A model generated the notes under the pieces. It did no database searches and was not told where the DNA came from. It saw nothing but the letters and a program-made list of their open reading frames with translations. A stretch of DNA of 64,000 nt from VXYL01 sp964348085 (GTDB lineage Bacteria > Pseudomonadota > Gammaproteobacteria > Pseudomonadales > Azotimanducaceae): NCBI GenBank assembly GCA_964348085.1, contig CAYGBI010000001.1, positions 62,001-126,000 of the forward strand, in the 5' to 3' direction. Numbering within the stretch: the first letter of the stretch is position 1; every line of letters starts with the position of its first letter. The translations under genes were made by a program, and so were the position numbers. Shown one piece after another: positions 34,539 to 43,330 of the stretch.

Positions 34539-34628
34539 GCTCTAGAAGCCGTTGTCTCTCGGCACCGCCTTGAGCTCGAGCCGTCCTGCACGTATGTCGG
34601 ACTTCCGCATACGCCGCCACATCCGACC
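34537..34628 (+). repeat. Decayed copy of the hairpin-bearing intergenic repeat
   Basis: GAAGCCGTTGTCTCTCGGCA near the start matches ACGCCGTCATCTCTCGGCA at about 620. The 3' part, from TGTCGGACTT through ACGCCGCCA to TCCGAC, matches the hairpins at 744-789 and 63488-63533. Here only the inner six stem pairs (GTCGGA with TCCGAC) remain. It lies between the convergent helical-protein and xthA genes. Confidence 0.5.
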
Positions 34629-34652
34629 TTATCTACCAGCGAGAATCGGTCG

Positions 34653-35429
34653 TTACTTTAGATCCGCATACACGGGGGCGTGGTCCGAGGCGATCAAACC
34701 GGCCCGCTTCTTGCGATATTCCCGGTCGATGACCACATCGCGCACACGCTCCGCCACCGCCGGGTTGCCGAGCAGCATGTCGATGCGCAGCCCAATGCCC
34801 CGGTGGAAGGCGCCGCCCCGGTAGTCCCACCAAGAGAAACACTGTTCGGTCGGTCGCAGGTGACGGAACAAATCCGTGAGGCCTGTATCGAGCACGGCTT
34901 GGTAGCGACTACGCTCCTCCTCCGTACAAAAGATCGTGCCGTCCGCGACGGCGCCGCGCCAGCAGTCTTCGGCTGCCGGCACGATATTGAAGTCGCCGCC
35001 GAGCACGAACGGCTCGTCCCGGGGTGCATCTCGTAAGTAAGCAAGCAGGCTGTCGTACCACGCTAATTTGCGCGGGAAGTCCGCATGGTCGATGTCCTTG
35101 CCGTTCGGACAGTACACAGTTGCGAAGCTGACCCCGCCTACTTCGGCGCGCAGCAGCCGAGCCCCCGCCTCCTCTTGACCGGGCAAACCGCGCTCCGACA
35201 CCGTGACGGCCAGCGGCGATTTGGCGGCAATGGCGACGCCATTCCACCCCTTCTGGCCGTGGGTAACCACGCGGTAGCCTAGCGCCTCGAACGGTTCGAA
35301 CGGGAAGTCGTCGTCCGCGACTTTGACTTCCTGCATCCCCACGACATCGGGTTGCCGATCCTTCAGCCAGTGCTGGACGAAGTCGAGCCGGGCGCGCAGG
35401 CCGTTGACGTTCCAAGTGGCAATGCGCAC
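34653..35429 (-). CDS. xthA: Exodeoxyribonuclease III
   Basis: AP endonuclease and 3'-5' exonuclease of base excision repair. The 258 residues carry MRIATWNVNGLRARL at the start, VVGMQEVK with the metal-binding Glu, ATVYCPNG, GGDFNIVP with the catalytic Asp and Asn, RIDMLLGNP, and the final IASDHAPVYADL with the catalytic His. Length and motif order are those of E. coli XthA. It converges on the repeat-containing gap after the helical protein. Confidence 0.95.
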   Translation of the reverse strand: MRIATWNVNGLRARLDFVQHWLKDRQPDVVGMQEVKVADDDFPFEPFEALGYRVVTHGQKGWNGVAIAAKSPLAVTVSERGLPGQEEAGARLLRAEVGGVSFATVYCPNGKDIDHADFPRKLAWYDSLLAYLRDAPRDEPFVLGGDFNIVPAAEDCWRGAVADGTIFCTEEERSRYQAVLDTGLTDLFRHLRPTEQCFSWWDYRGGAFHRGIGLRIDMLLGNPAVAERVRDVVIDREYRKKRAGLIASDHAPVYADLK

Positions 35430-35441
35430 GTCGAAACCTGC

Positions 35442-35912
35442 CTAAGCCGCATTCTGCTTGTGAAATGTGGCCGCACCCACCAAGCCACCGATGGTGGCGA
35501 ATATCGCGGCCAAGACGCCGGTTAAGACGAAGTTGGTCAGCACGGAGCCAACGGTCATGCCCCTCGCGCCAAGAAAGTCCAGCAGGAGCTCCGGCGGTTC
35601 ATAGCCGCTCTGTTCGAAGGCCGCCAAGACTTCCGCCGGATCCACGCCCAAACCGAGCAAAGTCAGAATGACGCCGACCACCGTCGCGGCAACAGCGGCG
35701 AAGACCCCCGACAACACGCCGACCAAGGCGCCGTCGCCATAGGGCGCTTTGGCGAAGGTGCCTTGGTCCCGCATGTAGAGGTACATGGCGAATACGCCAC
35801 CGCCGATGTACAACGCGCAGCATAATGTGTTCGCGTACTGAATGTAGGGCAGGGCCGACAAGACGCCGAATGTGCCACCACCAATCAAGGCGGCATTGAG
35901 CGTTTTATTCAT
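35442..35912 (-). CDS. Small multi-pass membrane protein of unknown function
   Basis: The 156-residue protein has about four hydrophobic segments (near residues 5-20, 30-45, 62-90 and 125-150), rich in Gly, Ala and Val, with a short polar loop (GYEPPELLLDFLGARG) between the last two. It resembles DUF4199-like membrane proteins in layout but I cannot assign it. It begins three bases after the DUF2085 stop codon, so the two genes form a unit that precedes xthA. Confidence 0.7.
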   Translation of the reverse strand: MNKTLNAALIGGGTFGVLSALPYIQYANTLCCALYIGGGVFAMYLYMRDQGTFAKAPYGDGALVGVLSGVFAAVAATVVGVILTLLGLGVDPAEVLAAFEQSGYEPPELLLDFLGARGMTVGSVLTNFVLTGVLAAIFATIGGLVGAATFHKQNAA

Positions 35913-35915
35913 GGT

Positions 35916-36440
35916 TCAAGCACTCTCCGAAGTTGGGACGAACGATGGCTTGGCGCGTGACTCGCGCCAAGCCGAAAAAGTGAGCAGTGGCAACAGCGCC
36001 ACCGGAAAGGCAGCGACGAGGCCGGTGGCGAAGCGCGACGCGGCCGTGTTCGGGACGATGGCGACGTCGATCAAGAGCGGCGCGAAGAAGACTGCGACCC
36101 AACGCGGATTGGCCGCCAGCCTCGCCGCCAAACGCGGCAGCCAAGGCCAAGCGGCAACGCCGAGCGTGAAGCCGAGATAAAGGCCGGTGCAACGGACGCA
36201 CGCGGCGAGCGGCTCGCCGAGAAAGTGGAAGCTGCGTTCCGGCAATTGGTGACACACCGGATGTAGTAACCAGCGCACCACTTCGCCGTACGGCGAGCCG
36301 GCGGCGGTCATGAGCGGTGGCGCGGCAACTAATGCCAACCAGAACATGCAGGCTGCCAGCAGATACCAACGCCAAGGCGTGCGCAATGCGAGCTCGGCTT
36401 GTAGCTGCGACGACGAGCTGCCTGTCGGCGTACGGTTCAC
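35916..36440 (-). CDS. DUF2085 membrane protein
   Basis: The 174-residue protein has the DUF2085 core: HPVCHQLPERSFHFLGEP followed by ACVRCTGLYLG, with the conserved Cys and His residues. Around these are hydrophobic segments near residues 25-45, 85-105, 112-130 and 140-155. The function of the family is unknown; the Cys/His pattern suggests metal or redox chemistry at the membrane. It is followed by the small membrane protein gene. Confidence 0.8.
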   Translation of the reverse strand: MNRTPTGSSSSQLQAELALRTPWRWYLLAACMFWLALVAAPPLMTAAGSPYGEVVRWLLHPVCHQLPERSFHFLGEPLAACVRCTGLYLGFTLGVAAWPWLPRLAARLAANPRWVAVFFAPLLIDVAIVPNTAASRFATGLVAAFPVALLPLLTFSAWRESRAKPSFVPTSESA

Positions 36441-36531
36441 GCGCCCAAGCGTACCAGCTTGTCGACTTGGCGCGGGCGGCCCCAGTTAACGAGCGCCACA
36501 TGACGCACCACATGCACCATCCAGTTAATCG

Positions 36532-37386
36532 TCAGGGGAGCAGATGGTCGCTTAGGAAAGCTCTAACTTCCGCCGAGAGGCGCGTGGTCTCCGCGGACGC
36601 CTGATAGGCAAACGCATGCGGCAGACCAGGATAGAAGTGGTAGCGCAGCTCGCCGCCCGCTTCTTGATATCCGCGCACGAGCGCCAACGTCATACGTCGT
36701 GGCACGTTGGCGTCTTCGCCTGGTTGCACGAGCATGAGCGGGGGCAGTTCTTCCGCTTCGCCGGTGGCGAGTACACGCTGCACGCTTGCCTCGTGCATAT
36801 GCGCCTCGTCACGGTAGTAGCGCAGGTGCGCCGTCACCAACTCGTCGCGACCCACCTCTTCAGCGTAGCGAAAGCGCATCAAGGGGTCCGAGACGGGCCA
36901 TAGCGCCACCACGCAGCGCACCGACGCCGACACCTCCTCGGCAGCGCTCGTGCCGCCGTTGACGGTCACCCGCGTGCCGTAGTGCGCAGCGACGTTCGGC
37001 TGGATGGCGCTCAAAAGCACCAAGTGGCCGCCGGATGAGCTGCCGACGAGGCCGATATGTTCGCCATCGACGCTAAGCGACTCGGCATTGGCGCGCACAT
37101 AGCGGACGCCGGCAGTGATGTCTTGCACGGCGCAAGGGTGTTTGCCGTTGCGCCCGTCGCGAAAGTCGAGCGACAGCACGTCGAAGCCAGCGCCCGCCAA
37201 ATCGCGGCAAACCACCTCGGGGGTATGCCGGTTGTTGGCCGTCCAAGCGCCGCCGTGAACCATGACCACGGCTCTAGCGAGCCGGGTCGCGGCATCCGCA
37301 GGGCGATAGTGCTCCGCAAGTAGCGGCGTCCCGTCGGCCTCGCCGTAAACCAGCGTGTCGGTTTCGACTTCGGCGGACGTAGCCAT
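36532..37386 (-). CDS. Alpha/beta hydrolase, carboxylesterase-like
   Basis: The 284-residue enzyme has the HSL/kynurenine-formamidase-like pattern: oxyanion motif VMVHGGAW near residue 42, nucleophile GLVGSSSGGHLVL, acid in VQPGEDANVP and catalytic His in LPHAFAYQ. The protein lacks a signal peptide. Substrate is unknown. It follows the MaoC-like gene by 27 bases on the same strand, so the two may act together. Confidence 0.87.
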   Translation of the reverse strand: MATSAEVETDTLVYGEADGTPLLAEHYRPADAATRLARAVVMVHGGAWTANNRHTPEVVCRDLAGAGFDVLSLDFRDGRNGKHPCAVQDITAGVRYVRANAESLSVDGEHIGLVGSSSGGHLVLLSAIQPNVAAHYGTRVTVNGGTSAAEEVSASVRCVVALWPVSDPLMRFRYAEEVGRDELVTAHLRYYRDEAHMHEASVQRVLATGEAEELPPLMLVQPGEDANVPRRMTLALVRGYQEAGGELRYHFYPGLPHAFAYQASAETTRLSAEVRAFLSDHLLP

Positions 37387-37413
37387 TCGATTCCCTACGC
37401 CGGTCGCCGCACG

Positions 37414-38259
37414 TTACGCACGGACGCTCGCGTCGCCCACCAGCACCACGGTGTCGTCCGCTTTCGCGATCCACACGAATGCGCCGATGCGGGCTTCGCC
37501 GTCGGCATCGTTCTCCACCCCATCCTTCAACACGCCGTGAACGGTCAACGTATCGTTCGGCCAAGTGGGATTGGTGAACTTGATCTGCAACCGACCGCTC
37601 TCCCACCAAGCGTCGCCGAAGCGCTCTTCCAACACATGCGCGGCGTAGGCGAGCGTCATGCGCCCGCCGACCACGACATCCCGGAAGCCGAGTTCCGCCG
37701 AGGCTTGCTTGTCGGTGTGGTAGTTGGCGTCGCCGTGGAAGTACTCGCCGCACATCTCCAGCGTGATGGTGCGTGTCAAGCCGCCAAAGCGCTCGCCGGG
37801 GGGCACGACGAACTTGCGTACGCCCGGCTTCTTGGCCGGATCCCGAAAAGCCACTTCGCCACCGGCCGGTTTCTCGCGCAGGAAACTCTGGTGGTGATGC
37901 GTGCGCACGACAACGTCGCCGGCGGCATCTTTGACATCCACTTCGTAGTACACCACCGAACGATCACGGTGGGCGTAGATGTCCCGGATGCGGCCGTCGG
38001 TGGTGTACGTGTGGCCGGGCTGCATGCTGGCGAAACACTCCCAGCCTTGGCGCATCCACAAATGGCCGACGTGGTTGGCGAAGGCGATCTCGCCGAAATA
38101 GCCGTTCTCGGCGTCGCTGGCGACGGTCGTAGGCACCAAACCGTCGTCGCGCCGTTCGAGCTTCAAGCCGTTGTAGTAGTCGGCGAGCAAGGAATCCGTC
38201 ACGGTGTAGGTGCGCTCCGTCAATTGCTTGCCGGCGAACGGTTCCGCCGTTTGGCTCAT
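37414..38259 (-). CDS. MaoC-like double hot-dog dehydratase
   Basis: The 281-residue protein looks like two hot-dog halves. The N-terminal part has VASDAENGYFGEIAFANHVG, the C-terminal half has GDANYHTDKQASAELGFRDVVVGG, which resembles the D-x4-H hydratase motif, and then RLQIKFTNPTWPNDTLTVHG, a typical MaoC strand. It probably acts on an acyl-CoA. The ATG at 38259 is favoured because GGGGA lies five bases upstream; an ATG at 38292 is in frame. It starts divergently from the phenylalanine hydroxylase. Confidence 0.8.
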   Translation of the reverse strand: MSQTAEPFAGKQLTERTYTVTDSLLADYYNGLKLERRDDGLVPTTVASDAENGYFGEIAFANHVGHLWMRQGWECFASMQPGHTYTTDGRIRDIYAHRDRSVVYYEVDVKDAAGDVVVRTHHHQSFLREKPAGGEVAFRDPAKKPGVRKFVVPPGERFGGLTRTITLEMCGEYFHGDANYHTDKQASAELGFRDVVVGGRMTLAYAAHVLEERFGDAWWESGRLQIKFTNPTWPNDTLTVHGVLKDGVENDADGEARIGAFVWIAKADDTVVLVGDASVRA

Positions 38260-38365
38260 AGATGTCCCCAACATTGTGCTTGCGGTGAGCATAGGCGAAG
38301 TGCGCGCCCAAGTTCATCCGCAACGACGGAGTAAACTTCCGCCACGACGCGAAGGTCTACTACCC

Positions 38366-39718
38366 ATGAGCGCCTCGGTCCGCCAGTTGAACGTCTCGGC
38401 ATCGGCGCCGCGGCTTGCGCTGCTGATCGAACTGCGCGGCGACCGACCCGGCGCTTTGGCAGCCGCATTGCGGCCATTCGCCCGCCACGGCGTCAGCCTC
38501 ACGCACATCGAATCGCGCCCACGTCCCGGGCCGACGTTCGACTTCTACGTCGACTGCGAGGCCACACGCGGCACCCCGGCCATCGAAGCCGTGATCGCCG
38601 AACTGCACGAGGTCGCCGAGGACGTGGAAGCACTGCACGGCAAGGATGTGGCGTGGTTTCCGCGCCATATCGCCGAACTCGACCGCATCGCCAACAACAC
38701 GGTGGAGGGCGGCACGGTGGAAGTGGTGGAGGTGGCGGAGAGAACGGTGAAGAGAGACACCGATCCTACCGAACAGCACGCAAGCACCGGCGTGCGACTC
38801 GCGGCCGACCATCCCGGCTTCGCCGACCCGCAGTATCGGCGACGGCGGGCGGCGTTGGGCCGTATCGCCCGTAACTTCCGACACGGCAACGACTATCCCC
38901 GGGTCGACTACACGGCTGCCGAGCACGAGACTTGGCGCCACGTGTACCGGCAGCTTGCCGCGCTACACCGGCGCCACGCCTGTGCGGAATACCGCCGGGC
39001 GCTCGCCGCGCTGGAGAAGCAATGCGGCTACGCGGACGGCATCCCGCAGGGGCGCGAAGTGAGCGCCTTCTTGGCAGCGCGCACGGGATTTCGGCTGCGG
39101 CCTGTGGCAGGCCTGCTGAGTTCCCGCGACTTCCTGAACGGCCTCGCCTTCCGCGTGTTCTTCGCCACCCTCTACATCCGCCACGCCAGCCGGCCGTTCT
39201 ACACCCCCGAACCGGACGTTTGCCACGAGCTGATCGGCCACACGCCGATGTTCGCGGATGCCGCCTTCGCCGACCTATCGCAGGAAATCGGCCTCGCCAG
39301 TTTGGGTGCCGACGATGACGACATCGAACGCCTGGCGCGTTGCTACTGGCACTCGGTGGAGTTCGGTCTGGTACGCGAGCATGGCGCGTTGAAAGCCTAC
39401 GGCGCCGGTCTGCTGTCGAGCTTCGGCGAACTCGACCACGCCTGCGGCGGCCGCTCGGCGGCAGAGTTTCGACCTTGGCGACCCAACGTCGCCGCCACGC
39501 AGCCCTATCCGGTCTGCGAGTACCAGCCGCAGTATTTCGTCGCCGACTCGCTGCAGGATGCCAAGACCCGGATGCGGGACTTCTGCCGGTCGTTGCCGCG
39601 CCCCTTCTACGCCCGCTACAACCCGGCCACGGAATGCATCTGGGTGGATCGCGCCGTGCGTCGCTTGGCGGATGAATCTACAATCGCAAGCGACTTGCAG
39701 CCGCGGGAACACCCATGA
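38366..39718 (+). CDS. Phenylalanine 4-monooxygenase with N-terminal ACT domain
   Basis: Pterin- and iron-dependent hydroxylase making tyrosine from phenylalanine. The 450-residue length equals that of mammalian PAH (452), not the shorter bacterial PhhA. Residues 12-90 form an ACT domain with RPGALAAAL and LTHIESRPRP, matching the GAL and IESR phenylalanine-sensing motifs of animal PAH. The catalytic domain has CHELIGHTPMFAD (two iron His) and CYWHSVEFGLV (iron Glu). The start is the ATG at 38366, where the ACT domain begins; the frame runs further upstream inside the divergent gene. No pterin dehydratase gene (phhB) is beside it. The next gene overlaps it as ATGA. Confidence 0.93.
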   Translation: MSASVRQLNVSASAPRLALLIELRGDRPGALAAALRPFARHGVSLTHIESRPRPGPTFDFYVDCEATRGTPAIEAVIAELHEVAEDVEALHGKDVAWFPRHIAELDRIANNTVEGGTVEVVEVAERTVKRDTDPTEQHASTGVRLAADHPGFADPQYRRRRAALGRIARNFRHGNDYPRVDYTAAEHETWRHVYRQLAALHRRHACAEYRRALAALEKQCGYADGIPQGREVSAFLAARTGFRLRPVAGLLSSRDFLNGLAFRVFFATLYIRHASRPFYTPEPDVCHELIGHTPMFADAAFADLSQEIGLASLGADDDDIERLARCYWHSVEFGLVREHGALKAYGAGLLSSFGELDHACGGRSAAEFRPWRPNVAATQPYPVCEYQPQYFVADSLQDAKTRMRDFCRSLPRPFYARYNPATECIWVDRAVRRLADESTIASDLQPREHP

Positions 39719-40176
39719 CCGACCAAGCCGCCGAACCCATCGGCCGTTTCGACCACATCGGCATCGCGGTACACAGCATCGACAAGGCGCGTCCGTTCTT
39801 CGAGGAGGTGCTCGGCGCGAAGCACCGGCGCACCGGCGATCACGCTTCGGGCGACTTCCGCGTCGCGCTCTTCGACTTGCACGACTTCTGCATCGAACTC
39901 TTGGAACCCATCAACCCCGACGGATTTCTGGCCCAGTTCCTCGCCAAGCGCGGCGAGGGATTCCACCACCTAACGCTGCAAACGCCTGACGTAGCGGGAA
40001 AAGTGGCGGCCCTCGAAGCGCACGGCGTCCGCGTGGTGAACAAGAGCTTGGACAATCCCGAGTCCGTCGACGCATTCGTGTCGCCGAAGAGCGCCCACGG
40101 ACTGTTGATTCAACTCGGCCAAAACTTGGGGCCGCTGAACAACCCGCCGTTCTGGGAAGACGAACAGCGCTCTTGA
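39715..40176 (+). CDS. VOC-family protein, methylmalonyl-CoA epimerase-like
   Basis: The 153-residue glyoxalase-fold protein has two beta-alpha-beta modules: RFDHIGIAVHSIDKARPFF at the start and GFHHLTLQTPDVAGKVAALE in the second half. Metal-ligand candidates are the His in FDHIG, the Glu in IELLEP and the His in FHHLT, as in methylmalonyl-CoA epimerase. Its start overlaps the hydroxylase stop as ATGA, suggesting a shared role. Epimerase activity and a part in aromatic breakdown are both possible. Confidence 0.75.
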   Translation: MTDQAAEPIGRFDHIGIAVHSIDKARPFFEEVLGAKHRRTGDHASGDFRVALFDLHDFCIELLEPINPDGFLAQFLAKRGEGFHHLTLQTPDVAGKVAALEAHGVRVVNKSLDNPESVDAFVSPKSAHGLLIQLGQNLGPLNNPPFWEDEQRS

Positions 40177-40274
40177 CCTCACCGGCGCCGTACGCTTCGG
40201 GACGATCTAGCAACCGCCGACACCCGTGACATAGACTCGTGCGTTAGCGCACGTTGCGGAGAAGGAGGGTCGGG

Positions 40275-41225
40275 ATGGCCAAGGTCTACGCCGGCACGGT
40301 CGGTTGGAGCGTATGGGGCAGTGACGACATGGGCGAAACTTGGCGGTTCGCCTTTCCCGGCGTCAATGCCGAATGCCGCATTTGGTCGCTTTCACACCAT
40401 CCCCAAGAGCCCGGCGTGGTGTGGGCGGGATCGGACCAAGGCATCCTTCGTCGCGACGCGGACGGCAACGCCGAGCGCATGCCTTCGCCAGCGGACGGCT
40501 TGCAAGTCTGGGCCTTCTCGCAAGCGCCGAACGACCCCAAGGTACTGATAATCGGCACCAATCCGGGCCATGTATTCCGCTCCGAGGACGGCGGCGACAA
40601 CTGGCGCGAACTGCCCATCGACCTCGTCGACGAGTGCCTGATCGGCAAACCGCGCATCACCCGCATCCGCTTCGATCCGTTCGACGACCAAGCGCTGTGG
40701 GTGAGCGCCGAAATCGACGCCGTGCATCACAGCCCCGACGGCGGGGAAACTTGGCGACGCTGCGAGCAGGGGTTCAGGTTCCCGGACATCCACGACATCG
40801 CCATCGTCGTCGACGACGGCTCGCGCAAGCTGCTCGCCGCGACCGCGGTGGGCCTCTACACGTCCCGCGACGACGGCGACACTTGGCAGTGGCGGAAACT
40901 CGACTCGCCTTGGCAGTACACCCGGGGTATCAAGCCACGCGCCAACCTCGACGGCACCGTATTTCTGTGCAATGGCGACGGCCCGCCCGGCAGCCAAGGG
41001 CGCCTGCTACGCAGCCTAGACTGGGGCGAAACATGGCAGGACGTCCATCTGCCGGCGCCAACCAATTCCACGCCGTGGACCGTCGCCACCAACGATGCGG
41101 ACCCGAACGTGCTGTTCGCCTGCACCAACCTAGGTCAGATGTTCCGCAGCACCGACGGTGGCGAACAGTGGGTGAAGCTGCCCCGCGAACTCGGTGAAAT
41201 CCGCACGATGCTGTGGCACCCGTGA
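40275..41225 (+). CDS. Asp-box (BNR) repeat propeller protein
   Basis: The 316-residue protein has six Asp-box motifs of the S-x-D-x-G-x-x-W type: SDDMGETW, SEDGGDNW, SPDGGETW, SRDDGDTW, SLDWGETW and STDGGEQW. These indicate a six-bladed beta propeller like sialidases and the YCF48/photosystem II assembly proteins. There is no signal peptide, so it is probably cytoplasmic. AAGGAGGG lies before the ATG at 40275. Function is not predictable. It converges on the amidohydrolase gene two bases away. Confidence 0.8.
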   Translation: MAKVYAGTVGWSVWGSDDMGETWRFAFPGVNAECRIWSLSHHPQEPGVVWAGSDQGILRRDADGNAERMPSPADGLQVWAFSQAPNDPKVLIIGTNPGHVFRSEDGGDNWRELPIDLVDECLIGKPRITRIRFDPFDDQALWVSAEIDAVHHSPDGGETWRRCEQGFRFPDIHDIAIVVDDGSRKLLAATAVGLYTSRDDGDTWQWRKLDSPWQYTRGIKPRANLDGTVFLCNGDGPPGSQGRLLRSLDWGETWQDVHLPAPTNSTPWTVATNDADPNVLFACTNLGQMFRSTDGGEQWVKLPRELGEIRTMLWHP

Positions 41226-41227
41226 GT

Positions 41228-42337
41228 TCAAGCCACGCCGAACACCCGCGCGGCGTTGGCGCCTAATACGCGGTCTCTCGACGCCGCATCCAACGGCGCC
41301 ACCGAACGCTGAATCAGCGCCATCGCGTCCATCCGGGAGTCCACATGGGGGAAATCGCTGCCCCAGAGGATGTTGTCCTCGCCGACCAGTTCGAGCATGG
41401 CGCCTATGGTGCGCTCTTCCGGCTCCGCAACGAAGTAGCAGTTGCGGCGGATGTAGGTGCTGGGCTTTTCCTTCATCGGCGCGAAACTACGAAAGATCTC
41501 GTGTTTTTCGTCCAGCCGGTCCATCAGGTAGGCGGCGAATCCGCAGCCGGCTTCCACGCTGACGACTTTCAGCCGCGGAAAACGCTCGAACAATAGATCC
41601 AGCACGAGGCTCGCCATAGCCGGAATGAGCTGCCCGGTGGCGCCAAGACCGAAGCCGAATACCATGCCGGCGCCGCTCTGGTGCCAAGACGAGAACGGCA
41701 CGGCGGCGCCCCCAAAGCGCACGATGACGTGCAGACAACCCGGCACGTCCGCATCTTGCAGTCGGGACCAGAGGGGGTCGAAGTGGGTGTTGCCGGGGCG
41801 CTTGCCGGCGACCGTTTCCGGCGGCACGAAGAGGCCCCGAAAGCCAAGTTTCAAGCAGCGGTCCAGCTCTCGCGCGGCGGCATCCACATCGTGCCAGTTG
41901 ACCACGGCGATGGGCAGCACCCGATCCGGCACCGTTTGATGAAACTCCGACTGCCAAGTGTTGTACGCACGGCAGTAGGCGTTGGCGAGGTCCGCATCTT
42001 CGGTGGGAAACGGCAGGATGCCGATGGTGGGGAACAAGACGCCCCGATCAACACCCCAATCATCTAGCAGTTCAGCCCGCGCTCGGGGTTCGAAGCTCGC
42101 CGGCGGACAACCGTCCGCGTAGCGCAAGCCGCCGGTGAACAACTTCACGCGGTCGAGATGAGCGCCGCCAAGCCCCGCCAGCACCCGCTCCAAGACCACG
42201 CGCTCACCGATGATGAGCTTCTCGACGCCGTCCTCTTCTTCGATGCGAATGGCGCGATCACGATAGCGTGGTTCCAAGTAGCGTTGCCACAGGTCCGCCG
42301 GTTCCATGATGTGGGAGTCGCAGTCGATAACGGCCAT
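41228..42337 (-). CDS. Amidohydrolase 2 family protein (ACMSD-like)
   Basis: The 369-residue metal-dependent enzyme has the family opening IDCDSHIMEPADLW, FPTIGILPFPTED, a central PGCLHVIVRFGG with a likely metal His, VVSVEAGCGFAAYLMDRLDE and WGSDFPHVDSRM with the catalytic Asp. This is the ACMSD/decarboxylase branch. The ATG at 42337 follows GAGGTG. Substrate is unknown. The dioxygenase gene starts divergently 118 bases away. Confidence 0.85.
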   Translation of the reverse strand: MAVIDCDSHIMEPADLWQRYLEPRYRDRAIRIEEEDGVEKLIIGERVVLERVLAGLGGAHLDRVKLFTGGLRYADGCPPASFEPRARAELLDDWGVDRGVLFPTIGILPFPTEDADLANAYCRAYNTWQSEFHQTVPDRVLPIAVVNWHDVDAAARELDRCLKLGFRGLFVPPETVAGKRPGNTHFDPLWSRLQDADVPGCLHVIVRFGGAAVPFSSWHQSGAGMVFGFGLGATGQLIPAMASLVLDLLFERFPRLKVVSVEAGCGFAAYLMDRLDEKHEIFRSFAPMKEKPSTYIRRNCYFVAEPEERTIGAMLELVGEDNILWGSDFPHVDSRMDAMALIQRSVAPLDAASRDRVLGANAARVFGVA

Positions 42338-42454
42338 GTCACCTCGCTCGCTTTCGTCTTCGTCTACGCGAAACTTCAAGGCTCAGAATACACGGCTTGC
42401 CGCTACAATGACCGCAAGCGGCAAGCCCGACTTCCCGTCAACTAGGAGCGAGAT

Positions 42455-43330
42455 ATGTTCAATACCCGCGCTGGCCAGCTTGCGAGCGACAGCATCCGCA
42501 GCGAGTACCGCACCTTCGAGGTCGATTCCATAACGCCCCACATCGGTGCCGAGGTGCGCGGTGTCGATCTGGCGCAACCGCTCTCCAACGAACAAGCGCA
42601 GGACATCCACGACGCTTGGCTGGACTGGAAGGTGTTGGTGTTCCGGGACCAGCACCTGAACCGCGAGCAACACAAGGCGTTCGGTCGCCGCTTCGGCACC
42701 CTGCACGTGCATCCGATGCAACACCAATATCGGGGCGACCCGGAAATCCTCACCGTGAAGACGACCGCGAAATCACCCTACACGGCAGGCGACGGTTGGC
42801 ACACGGACGTAACCTGCGACGAAGTGCCGCCGCTCGGCTCTATGCTCTACGTCACCGAGACGCCGCAGCGGGGTGGCGGCGACACGCTATTCGCGGATAT
42901 GTACTTGGCTTACGAACTGCTCTCCGAACCGATCCGTGCGTTTTTGGATGGTCTCGAGGCCGTTCACGATGGCGCACTGCCCTACATCGGCTCCTACAAG
43001 TCGAAGCCGCCCCCGGGCGGCTACCCCCGCAACAAGCACCCGGTCGTAATCCGCCACGCCGAGACCGGTCGCCGTATTCTCTACGTGAACCAAGGCTTCA
43101 CATCGCACATTGTCGGCATGTCCCGCGCCGAGAGCCGCGCAATACTCGATATGCTGTATCGGCACATCGACTCGACGCCCCGACTGTGGGGCCGCGTATC
43201 GTGGCTGCCGAACACGCTGACGTTCTGGGACAACCGCTGCACGCAACACCACGCGGTTTGGGACTACTACCCCGACAGTCGGTACGGCGAACGGGTGTCC
43301 ATCGTAGGCGAACAGAGGCCAATGGCATGA
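42455..43330 (+). CDS. TauD/TfdA family 2-oxoglutarate/Fe(II) dioxygenase
   Basis: The 291-residue enzyme has VDSITPHIGAEVRGVDL at the N-terminus, the iron motif GWHTDVTC (His-x-Asp), QRGGGDTLFADMY, RILYVNQGFTSHI, and the distal iron His in NRCTQHHAVWDYYP with a following Arg for 2-oxoglutarate. All typical parts are present. AGGAGCGAG precedes the ATG at 42455. Its stop overlaps the next gene as ATGA. The substrate is not predictable. Confidence 0.92.
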   Translation: MFNTRAGQLASDSIRSEYRTFEVDSITPHIGAEVRGVDLAQPLSNEQAQDIHDAWLDWKVLVFRDQHLNREQHKAFGRRFGTLHVHPMQHQYRGDPEILTVKTTAKSPYTAGDGWHTDVTCDEVPPLGSMLYVTETPQRGGGDTLFADMYLAYELLSEPIRAFLDGLEAVHDGALPYIGSYKSKPPPGGYPRNKHPVVIRHAETGRRILYVNQGFTSHIVGMSRAESRAILDMLYRHIDSTPRLWGRVSWLPNTLTFWDNRCTQHHAVWDYYPDSRYGERVSIVGEQRPMA

